64,000 nucleotides of DNA from Adenophora triphylla var. japonica (Eukaryota > Streptophyta > Magnoliopsida > Asterales > Campanulaceae): the NCBI GenBank assembly GCA_022495995.1, contig JAFEMH010000979.1, forward strand, positions 1 to 64,000. Direction: 5' to 3'. Within the stretch, counting starts at the first letter, position 1. Each line of letters opens with the position of its first letter. The notes beneath the pieces are model-generated. The model ran no database searches, was not told the origin of the DNA, and was given only the letters and a program-made list of their open reading frames with translations. Of this stretch, positions 12,281 through 22,700 are shown one piece after another. The position numbers and the translations under genes are program-made.

Positions 12281-13052
12281 CCTCTTCCTTGATTGCTATC
12301 TTCCTTCTCCTGGGAGAAGTACCTTGATTTTTGGTGGATGTTTTTGAAGGATGTGGTCATCATTGATTTTATGGAGGATCACGTCCCGCCGATTCCCCGC
12401 ATATCCTCCACCCTCCAGCGAACACATCACAATTCTGCTCGAAGGAACTCGATAATGATCCTTCTCTCCTGGTGAATATCCACCCGACCTTAACCAGCTT
12501 GCTCTGGAAGTGGAAGTTGATAACCACCTCCTCGAGCTCGTCGTTAGGTCGAAGGTCGCCGATTTCACGACATGCAAGGAGTCAATGACAATGGTTGGGG
12601 TTGCTCTGGACTCCGTCACGCGCCATGGAATATATGACCTCGCGGTCAATCTTTCCCTCAATTCCCCTATCAATATAACCTCCCTCAATAGGGGCCAACT
12701 GTTTGGTCTTTCTGCTCGTCTTGAGCTCCACCTTTTTGGTATGGAAAGAAAGCATGCCAATAGAAATGGGTGCCGGAACAAGTTCATGGGCTTTCCCCTT
12801 TCTCGATTTGTCCTCGCCCTCTTTCTGCGGGCATGATGTCTGGTCTTTCTCTACTTTCCGCTTCTTCTCTAGTGCTCAGAGGAATCTCCCGGGTTGGTTC
12901 TTAATTGTGGCAACCCCGTCCGGGGTGTTAAATTTCACCATTTGGTGGGGAACGGAAGCGACTATTCCCAATTCGGCCTGAGCAGTTACGCCGAGAATGG
13001 CATTGTATTGGGAAGGAAGATCGATCACCATGAAAGTAATTTTGGTCGTCTT

Positions 13053-13735
13053 CTATATGGGCTTTTCCCCAATAGTCACTTCAAACACTATCGTCCCCTT
13101 TACCCCAACGGCGTGATTGGTCAACCTCTCGAGCATGCCCGCATATGGAGTCAGGTTAGCCTCGGTCATCCTCATGCTTACCAAAGTATGGTAGTAGAGT
13201 ATATCCCTGGCCGCGCCTGTGTCTATTAAAACTCGGCCAATGTTCGCCCTGTTGATTTTCATTATGATAGTGAGGGGTTGGGTAGAATGAAAGAGGGAGG
13301 AGGCAAGTTCACTCCTTTTAAACCCCACTTCTTGCTCCTCCTCGGGAGCCATTGGAGGGATCAAGAAAACCTTCTATAAGGTTCGAATCTGGAGGGAGAC
13401 CTGTTTGTTGGAGGGAGGCTCCTCTCCAATGAAGTTAATTTCATAGTCACCCAACTCGTCATCGTAGTTGTCTCTCTCAACCCTCTCGGGACCACGGGGT
13501 GCTCGTGTCCGCTGTTGATTATTGTTATTGGTGGCATTGTTATGGCCCTTAATCCACTTTGTTAGTTCCCCATCATTGATCCTCTGCTGAATAATTCGCT
13601 TCAACTAGAAGCAGTCCTCAGTTCCGCGCCCGTGGTCGTTATGATATTCACAGAATTTGGCCCTACTCCTTTCGTTTGGTTTCCGAATCATCGGGGGAGG
13701 AGGGGGAAATTCTGAGGCTCTCATGATTACTGCCC
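13053..13735 (-). pseudogene. Retrotransposon nucleocapsid region and aspartic protease
   Basis: At about 13610-13735 the minus strand reads a zinc-knuckle-like block, CEYHNDHGRGTEDC, followed by an in-frame TAG at 13605-13607. The next piece, 13374-13604, is the linker LKRIIQQRINDGELTKWI. The frame at 13053-13364 is the protease, with active-site motif VLIDTGAARDILY. Polyprotein continuity is broken by the stop and by a frame change. Confidence 0.75.
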
Positions 13736-13739
13736 GCGG

Positions 13740-14831
13740 CTAGGTGAGTGGGGTATAAGCTGTTTCCTCCACCACTTTTCGGAGCTTATCTGACCCCCGG
13801 CCTCGGTTCTTTCCCTGGCTATTTCTGCGGGCAGGTTCCTGGCTTGTGTCCTGGACTTGGATAATTCTCTCCTTTGCGGGGACGCGGGTAGGGGCCACAT
13901 TGGGTTCCTCAGCTGAAGCAATGGCAGAGGCCCTCTCATACATTTCCTCCACGCTCTTAGGCCGGTTGGAGGCAAAATTCATCTTGAGGTATGAGGAGGT
14001 AAGACCACCCTCGAAGCAGAGCCGGATATCACCTTCTTCCAAATCCACAATCTGCTCGCTCATTTTTCGGAACCGAGAGATGTAGCTTTTGGTGGTCTCG
14101 TTATCAGCCTGCTTGACTCGGACAAGATCTATCTTTGGTCTAGCGGGCTCGCCTACCTCGACAAAGGCATTCAGGAAGAGGTGCCTGAACTGGCTGTAGG
14201 TTTTTATGGACCTGGGTTTGAGGGCCAGCATCCAGGATAAGGCCTTGCCCGTGAAAGTTGCAGCCAAGGCTTTGCACATCACAGACTCGTCCGAGGAGAA
14301 TAGGGCCATCTGTCCCTCAAACCGTCCCATATGGCTCTTGGCATTTTTGAAGCCATCGTATGTCTCCATCTGGGGGGGGGGGGGCTTGCCCTTTTGAATG
14401 GGTGCCTGAGCAATCTTGTCGCTGAAGGCATCCATGGTGCGGCCACACCTTTGTGCTGCTTTTTGGTGGGTCTCCCACATCTCGTGCATAAATTTGACAA
14501 ATTCAGGGCTCTGATCGTCAACCTTCTGTTTTTTAGCACATGGAGTCACGGCCTTCTCCCTGGCCGCAGCCAAGGGTCTGGCTTGGGACTTCGCGTGGCG
14601 ATTTGATTGTGCCTCTTCCCCCACCTCCTCGCTATCATCCACCTGAACTACACTGCGTCTGGGCACCAGATCGCGGTTGAGAGTTGGTTCATCCCGTTTT
14701 GCCCCCCTAGTTTGACTAGCAAACGAGTTAGCAGGGGCTCGTTGGGAGAACCTTTGGGACCCTTGAGGGAGGGGTATTCCGCCATTTGCCTCCATCTCAA
14801 ACATCTCCATCTGGGCGTCGTTGAGGGCCAT
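13740..14831 (-). pseudogene. Retrotransposon gag
   Basis: A 363-residue frame with the Retrotrans_gag core at about residues 165-290 (YDGF, CKALAATFTGKALSWMLAL, FRHLFLNAFV, SYISRFRKMSEQI). It is preceded by a charged, low-complexity N-terminal part. Gag forms the particle that packages element RNA. The reading frame upstream of the first Met continues towards 14908 in a different frame from the leader ORF at 14908-15168, so gag is broken near its start. Confidence 0.8.
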
Positions 14832-14907
14832 GGCCTCTGCAACTAGTTTGGACTTGGCAGCCAGGATCTCCTGCCTCCTCAGGATCTGCTCGAGGGAGAG
14901 AGGAGTG

Positions 14908-15168
14908 TTAGGGGAGGCAGTTTTTACAGGATTGTGGGGGAGTTATTGGGCTAGTGTTTAGGAGAGCTTGGGCTTTTTCAGCTCGGGCTTCATCCGTCAG
15001 CCTGTGTATAACCTTTTGAGCGGGGGACAGGGTGTTTTGGCCTTGAGAACGGGCTCCCATCCTGTTAAAAACAGAGGTAGTGAGTCTATCCTTGTTGACA
15101 TTGGAAGGGGACGCATGGTCTTCCCTCTCAATGGTCAAATGATCGGCATTCTCCAAGGTCCTAGACAT
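14908..15168 (-). pseudogene. Gag leader ORF
   Basis: An 86-residue frame starting MSRTLENADHL, with hydrophilic sequence. It lies between the primer-binding-like site and gag and is probably the original gag N-terminus, now cut off by a frameshift before 14831. I recognise no domain. Confidence 0.45.
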
Positions 15169-15289
15169 TTTTGAAAAAGAAAATGACTGAAAAGAAGAGC
15201 CTTTTGACAGTCAGTTGTTTAGAACACGAGGGGTGTCTGAAAACAAAGAATTTACGAGAAACAAAATGAAAAGGTTCTCGACAATGGAA

Positions 15290-15304
15290 CCACTGATGAC
15301 GCCA
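15290..15304 (-). other. Primer-binding-like site
   Basis: On the minus strand this reads tggcgtcatcagtgg. It begins with the tggcg seen in many plant gypsy primer-binding sites and sits just after the presumed LTR end and before the gag leader. The match to a tRNA 3' end was not checked. Confidence 0.4.
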
Positions 15305-15311
15305 AGCTTTT

Positions 15312-16151
15312 TAGGGTCTGAACGATTTATGGATATCTGGCAGGATATTTTTGGTTGGCTGATGTACCTATAACACAACACAAATGAAGCACCGTTAAGG
15401 TCAAAGTTGGATGTTAATCCAACTCGCATCCTCAGCGCAGAGTAAGAATACTGAGTATATAAGGCTTGGAATGCCTTGAATGTGTGTGAGTGTTTAGGGT
15501 TTGAGAGTAATATGGCTTAAAGTGTATGTTTGGAACTTACCTTGTTCAAGGGGACAAAGGTCCTCTATTTATAGGCAATGTGGAGCCGCTTGCTGACATA
15601 AGTCATGAGGTCAGCCCTAAGGGGCACTTTGGTATTTGACTGCATACATGTGTCCGCATCTGATTGGGTCTGTCAGGGAAGGAGGATCCCCTGTCAGAGG
15701 GGATGTCGCTGATGTGGACAGGAGCCGTGTATCCGGCGCGGCGCATTTAATGCCATTGTAGGTGCCTGACTGAGCCGCATTGAATGCGATGGGAGTGAGC
15801 CGGCAACTTGCATGTCAGAGCCAGTAAGGTAGCTTGCTCAGTAAGGTTTGCTATTAACCGGGAGGCATGTGATATAACCGGGAGACAGGTATGAGCCCGC
15901 GGTCAACATCTTGGGCGCGATCAAAGGTATTTGACGCGGGCACGAATGGAGCGGTCATACCTCCTGCGGTCACCAAGCTGGGCCAGTCAGATCCCTCCTG
16001 GCCTGTAGTAGGATAATTCGGAGAGGAGCGCGGTCTTGACCTCAGGGGTCTATCTGTCCACGGTCTTGACTCCGACGGTCTAGGGAATGCCACGTCACTG
16101 ATTCCTTGAATCAGATCGAGCGTGGGCCCTGTCCAGCTGATCCGAGCTCAT
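15312..16151 (-). repeat. Probable 5' LTR of the Tat-like element
   Basis: Non-coding DNA of about 840 bp between the primer-binding-like site and the next gene's promoter. On the minus strand it would begin with tgatgagctcgg and contains a TATA motif (ctataaatag) at 15565-15574, as in an LTR promoter. No second copy exists in the window, so both ends are approximate. Confidence 0.4.
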
Positions 16152-16791
16152 CAACTATAGAGTCCAATTGTGAATTGATGATTTTTTTTAAATAATTCTA
16201 TTTTAAAAATGTAAATATGTAACTAACTCTCACATTTGAAACTATTTTTCAAAATACCTCACTTTTTAGAACTCGCTACACGGTACACGATGCAGCAAGC
16301 AAGTTCAACGTGTTAATCTTCCTTAATTCTTCCATCATCTTCTTCATTAATTCTTCCCCATTTCCAAACCACAAAGTTCTAAAGCTATGGTCTTTTCTTC
16401 ATTATTAAGAAAACGAACCTTGTTGTAAACCACAAAGTTGTAAAGCTATGGTTTTCTTCATTATTAAGAAAAGACTGACCATGGAAAAAGGCTAACAAAA
16501 GAAAATTAAGAGAAGAAAATGATTGAAAAAGAACAAAAAGTTTTAATAAAAAAGAAGAAAAAACCTTGTTAATCTTCCATTATTATTCCACATTTCCAAG
16601 CCTTTTCTTCCTTAATTCTTCCCCATTTCCAAACCCCAAAGTTGTAAAGCTATGGTCTTTTTCTGTTGCCAAAGAGAAAACCTCTGAAATCCTCTCTCTC
16701 TCTCTCTCCCTCTCCCTCTCTCTCACACACAAACACGCACCCACACTCACACTCACACTCACACTCACACTCACACACACTGATCAGTTTG
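16152..16791 (+). promoter_or_regulatory. Promoter and 5' leader of the NTase-KEN gene
   Basis: A-T rich. A segment with the words ccacaaagttctaaagctat and cttcattattaagaaaa occurs twice at about 16370-16470, and a partial third copy lies at 16634. A (CT)n then (AC)n microsatellite at 16689-16780 forms the immediate leader. Pyrimidine-rich 5' leaders are common in plants. No distinct TATA box was singled out. Confidence 0.45.
16689..16780. repeat. (CT)n-(AC)n microsatellite
   Basis: About 40 bp of ct/ccct repeats followed by about 50 bp of cactca/cacaca repeats, ending 11 bp before the start codon of the NTase-KEN gene. Translated frames across it are artefacts. Confidence 0.9.
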
Positions 16792-19700
16792 ATGGACAGA
16801 GATGGGTCAATACCAGGAGGTGAAAATCCATGGCCAGAAGGTGATGAAAGATGGATAAAGGCTGAGGAGAGAGCTGCAGAAATTATTGCTTGTATTCAGC
16901 CCAACCCATCATCTGAAAATCTCAGAAATGCTGTCACTGATCATCTCAAAAAGCTTATTGAAAAATGCTTTCTATCGCAGGTCAAGGTGGTGTTTTTTTT
17001 TTCTTTCCCTTTTTCTTCTTTAAGTGATCTTTCATCTTGTTTATTTTAAAGCTTGTTAGTATGATTACAAAATACTCCTTTCAAAATAGATGTTATTTTG
17101 AAGGCTAAAATTTGGTTCAAAATACTTATCGTTTTGGGCTTAAAGCCTTTACATCGCAAATGTGTGCTTGTAATTGTAAATGGAGGTCATTGAGGGAAAT
17201 TATGGGACAAAGAATGACTGTGGGAGGTGAACGGGATACTTCGTGATGGGCCTGGCCCAATGTTTCCTTACGAGACATGGGCCCAACGAGCCCACTAAAG
17301 GATCAGGATTAATGAAGTCCATCCGGGTTTGGGATAAAGCCCGTCGATACACTAGATGGCGGTCGTCGCCAATGAGCGACCAAGTCCATCTAACGACGAG
17401 CCTTCCTCATAGCCCGTCGTAACAGAGAACTACATCGTCGTCATCGAACGACCAACTCACCTGGTGAACGAGGCAACTCGCTCGTCCACTAGCTCGTCAA
17501 GTCCTGATAAGGCGACGACCCTTCTGGGTTATAGCTCCAGGTCGTCTCTTCATTTAGCTTCTTCAGCAAGCTTGATTCATATGCTATTTTGGGATAACGT
17601 CAGACCTATCACTGGGACATTCTGCACGTGCAATCACGAAACTATTTTTCAAAATAAAGCTTGTTATTCATCCCGCACATTTACTTAATACCTCGCAATA
17701 CAATTTTAAAAAAAATGTCATTAATTAAAATGACTCTATTACCCTCCCCTCCCACTTCCATCTTCTTCCCTCAACACAGGTCGTTGTTGCAATTTGTTTA
17801 AATACACAATCAAATTGGAATTGAGGTTTCTTTGTTTTACCATTATTAATGGCGGTGATTGAGAAGGCTGCTGTTAATAACGTTAACCAACATCGGTATT
17901 GAATTCTTCCACCGGAGAAGAAATTGTCGATCAGTCTAAATCGTGCAATCAATTGACCAACGATGGTGGTGCTGCTGCTCCGATGCCCTCCCCGGAGCTC
18001 GCCGTCTCCAACTGTTAATAACGACCGTTCTTTGGCAAACCACCCAACACTTAAACTCATTGAAAAATGCTCAAACCCAAAGCAACTCAAGCAAATCCAT
18101 GATCAGATGCTCCGCACGTCCCTTTTCTACGTCCCCTTTTCAGCCAGCAATCTCATTTTTGCCTGTTTTATCTCTGAGTCAGCTTCACTCGACTATGCCC
18201 GCAAAGTGTTCGACCAAATTCCTGAACCAAATCTCCACTCCTGGACACTGCTATTCGAGCTTATTCTTTGAGTTCTGAACCAAGTCATTGTCTTTTGTTA
18301 TTTATTCAAATGCTTTATAGATGTCAGGGATTACCCAACAAGTTTACGTACCCTTTTGTGATTAAAGTTGCTGCTAATAACCATCAGGCTTTGGCCTGGT
18401 GGCCAGAGCTCATGGTTTTCAACCTGGAGGTCATGGGTTCGATCCCCCAGAAGTTTGAGGGAATGCTTTCTCTCCCTAGGATTTCCTAGGCGCTTCTGTG
18501 TGTGTGAGTAGTGAAAAAAAAAAAACTGCTGCTGATAATAGTTTAGGAGGCGTTTATTCAAGGGTTTAAAAGGGTAGAATAGTGATAATGGTGGTGTAGT
18601 TTTAATTTTTATAAGTAAACTTAGTAATGCGGGGGTATTAAGTAAATGTGCGGGGGTGAATAACAATTCTCTATTTTGAAGGCTAAAATTTGGTTCAAAA
18701 TACTTATCGTTTTGGGCTTAAATCCTTTACATCGCAAATGTGTGCTTGTAATTGTAAATGGAGGTCATTGAGGGAAATTATGGGACAAAGAATGACTGTG
18801 GGAGGTATTTTGCTGCTCCGCTGGGGCTTGCTTTCCAGATTTGACCACATCCCTCAACCATCGAGATGGATTATCGAGATGATTAGGGTGTTTGGTGTTC
18901 TCCGGAACTACCCATTTAATATTGACCGCACAACTTGCTAGTGTGGGCACATCTTGTGCCACACGTCAAAGCGGTGCTGCGAATTCACTGGAGCATCGGT
19001 TGAGATTCCGTAATTATGTAATGGATGCTACTAAAATGACTTAAAAGTTAACTTCTATAAATATCTTTAGACAGAGAAAAAAACACCTCGATTTGGGTTG
19101 CGGGAGAAGGGACTAGGGCGTACATTTTTGCTGCAGTGAGGGATGAGTATTATTACCAAAAAGCAATGGGTTGTAGCCTGCTATGTTTACTAAGTTTTGA
19201 AGTGCTATGAAGCCCAATGTTAAAGTTTAGGGCCAGTGTTGTGAAGTTCAATGTTCTAATTCATCTATTTAGGGTCCAAATGATAAAATTTCTTCATTAT
19301 ACTTGGAACTTTCACTGATGTGTCAATACGCGCCTCTCTCGTGTTTGGGCATTTTGGTCATCCCACCATCTCACTTGTAGTTTCATTGTATAAGAGGGAG
19401 GTATTGGGTAACACCTCCAACTATGTTGAATCTTGTGTTTTGTGTGGTTTACAGATTCTGCAGTTACTTGTTTTTATTTGTGATTATTTGTAGTTGCATG
19501 TATATGTAAGCATGCACATAACATTGTCAATTATAGTTCATTTTTGTTTTAGCGCTCTCATCGCTTGATTATGTTATGTAGGTTTGTAGTTTTGGGTCCG
19601 TTCCTTTAAAGACATATTTACCTGATGAAGATCTTGACTTAACAGTATTCAGTAAAAATAGAAACTTAAAAGACACTTGGGCCAACGAGATCCATGACAT

Positions 19701-22700
19701 GCTTAAGAACGAGGAACGGAATGAGAATGCTGAATTTCATGTGAAGGAGGTTCGGTTCCTCCAAGCAGAAGTATGGCAATTTCTCATGTCGTTAATCTAT
19801 TGGTTTTTAATACTTTTTGATGTCTCTTTCTGCTAGTTAGTTGTATCATTCTACATCATCTTTGAGTTTTTTTATTCTTTTCTCTAGTTGCAGGTGAAGA
19901 AGATAAAATGTATTGTTGGAAACATCATGGTGAATATATATTTTAATCAACTTGGAGGAATATGCAGGGTTTGCTTTCTTCACGAGGTTAGTAAAGCGCT
20001 GCGTGCACTTTCTGTTATAACCCTTTTTTGTAGTCTTTCACAAGGTCAATGACAAGTTCACTTTGGTAGGTTGACTATTTAGTAAACCAGAACCATCTGT
20101 TCAAACGGAGCGTTTTATTGATTAAAGCATGGTGTAATTACGAGAGCTGTATACTTGGTGCTCACACGGGACTTATCTCATCTTATACCCTCGAGATCTT
20201 GGTTCTTTACTTGTTTTACGCTCAAGACATTTCTTCCTTTGGACCACTCAAGGTTTATACATTCATGATCTTCCCCTACTTGTCTATTTTTCCACGGCAG
20301 AACTCTATTTTCATCCATTGTACTTTAAACCGTGTTTCACTTTTACCCTTATACTTTTTTTCTTTCAAAAATATCATTGTAGTTCGAAAAATGTATCGTT
20401 TTGACCCCAAAATTGCGGATTTTGTTAGGATTAGCTACAGATTTAGCCACGATTTTGGGGTCAAAATAATACATTTTCCAAACTACAGTGATACGCTTGA
20501 AAGAAAAAAAGTATAATGGCAAAAGTGAAGCATCATGTAAAGTAAAATGAATAAAAACAGAGTTGACCCTTTTCCCACAAATGTTCCTGATCCTCCGTTT
20601 AAGGGGTCGTTTTTCTCTTTTGGGCCTACAGGTCCTGCATTGTTTCCTTGATTTCTATAGTAAATTTGACTGGAACAAGTTTTGTATTAGCATATGGGGC
20701 AGGGTGCCCATAAGCTCACTTCCGCGTGTATATGGTGAGTTCTTTACATCGTTCTAGTTTGATTGACCATTCTTGTCCACAAATTTGAACCCTTTTTTGT
20801 GTGCTAATAATCTGATCGAAACTACAGTGGAGACTTCTTATAGCAACAATGGAGTACTACGTCAGACCCTTGATGATTGTTACTCTCGATATGCTGTTTA
20901 TTCTGGTGGCCAGAAGCGTAAAGGGCAGACTTTTTGTTCCAATTTTTTCAATGTTATTGACCCTCTATGCTTTAAGAGTAACCTTGGAAGTAATGTTAGT
21001 GAAGGTATACTCACCTCTTATGTCATGCTAAAGTTTATGAATAGCTAACAAATGTTACATGTCTTTTGAACACCCCCTCCCCTCCTTCAAGCTACCATCT
21101 TGCGAGTCTTATAACCTGTTGAACACATTTTTATTGCTGGTATGACTTGTAAATGAAATTATCCTTAACTATATGTTACGTTGGACATATACTTTTTATT
21201 TATGTCGAATGAACCATTAGAAACATGCAAAAAAAAAAAAAATTGTAACTCAAAACGGTAATGGCTAGGAGTATGATACACAACATAGTCCATAACATGA
21301 TACGTTGTAGGTAGCTAAGAATATGATGCTAGCTTCTTCGCTGAATTTGTAAAGACCCGTGCCTGAAAACCCAGTCCGCTATATAAGCACCGACCACTGG
21401 CCCACTGAGGACAAGCATCTCGGGTCTACTTGTCTTACCACAGTCCCACCTAAAAGTTCATGGATGATGTTGGTGCTCAATGGTATTAGGTGGACACTTA
21501 TCTAACACACTTGAAACCCATATCTTTTCGAGATCAGGGATTTCACAATCTCCCCCACTAAAATCCTTTTTGTCCCCCGACAAGGCCCATTAGGTTCGCT
21601 GCATAAGCACCACGTACTAGCTACTGAGCACAAGCATCTTATGTCCACTTGGCTTAACATAGCCCACCCAAAAGTACATGTATGATGTTGGTGCCCAGTA
21701 GTAGTGTGTGAAAGCTTAAATAGCACACCAAACTCCCACACTAATCGATAACATCCCCCCTTAAATGTCCCCGAAAAGGCCCACTAGCGTACCCCGGGCG
21801 AGCTCGCAAGCCTTCCGGCCGGGATTCTGCTCTGATGCCATTTTGTAACAATCCGATTCCCGAAAACTGTTCCGCTGCATAAGCACCACACACTAGCCAT
21901 TGGGCACAAGCATCATGAATCCATTTGGACTACCACAGACCCATCCAAAAGTCCATATGATATTGTTGCCCAATACTAGTGTGTGGAAGCTTAAATAGCA
22001 CACTAAACTCTCATACCTAGTCGTGTGGGATGGGGCATGCTCGTAGAGTGCATATTAGTTATGCTGATATATTAGATAACTTTGTTTGCAGTTTTGCTCA
22101 TCGTGCAAGTGGCTCTGCCTTGAGGCTATATCTTGTAGTGCTTAACTTCTTGCTTAATGCTTGCATCTCGTTTCTTTTTCCAGATAATTTTATCAAGATA
22201 TGTGACGCATTTACAATTGGATCTACAAACCTGTCTAGATTACTCAACTGCTCGAATGAATATTTGGTTCCTGAAGTTGACAAGTTCTTTGTACATACAT
22301 GGAATCATCACAGAAAAAGTATATCTGGCCAGAAGGCTTCTTTCAGGCATGCTCCAGAGCATCATCTGACAGATGAAGAGTGTGATGTTCTCAACATAGA
22401 CTTTCATAGCCATTGGCAGAACTTGCAGTATGGTCGCACTTGCCCTGCTCCCCATGAGAGAACGAGCCTGAAGTTGGACGGACATATTGAACTTTTTGAT
22501 AGAGGAGAGACTCAAGAGAGTGTTCTGTACAAGGTAAGTGCTTCGATAAAAGCAGTCATTCGTGGTGTTGCAAATCTTCAAGATAAGTGTTGTAACAGTG
22601 ATACAGATAAAAGAAAAGGCGAGAATTACACGTTAAATACTTGGTTGATTGAGATTGAGGAAGAGGAGAAACGATTGAATGTGGCAGAACAAGTGAAGAA

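Larger units (their letters stand above)
9230..16151 (-). mobile_element. Degenerate Ty3/gypsy LTR retrotransposon, Tat/Ogre type
   Basis: The minus strand encodes, in order, gag, aspartic protease, reverse transcriptase, RNase H, a second RNase H, and integrase. The double RNase H arrangement is typical of the Tat lineage. A likely 5' LTR lies at about 15312-16151, with a primer-binding-like site at 15290-15304. Frameshifts and stops in gag, the nucleocapsid region and RT show the copy is dead. No matching 3' LTR is found to the left, so that end is unresolved. Confidence 0.85.
17661..18666. mobile_element. Terminal-inverted-repeat element carrying a PPR gene fragment
   Basis: The left end ttgttattcatcccgcacat and the reverse complement of the right end match for about 40 bp, with shared blocks ttgttattca, gcacatttacttaatacc and cgca. 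The 1.0-kb interior holds a PPR gene fragment and a SINE. No transposase and no clear target-site duplication were found, so the superfamily is open. Gene capture inside terminal repeats resembles Pack-type elements. Confidence 0.65.

Noticed and set aside
22030..22183. Met at 22030 as the start of a stand-alone KEN protein
   Set aside because: The first 51 codons are intron 6 read-through. The residues match no family, and a consensus acceptor at 22183 gives family-like sequence in frame with upstream exons. A KEN-only transcript is not excluded but is not the preferred model.
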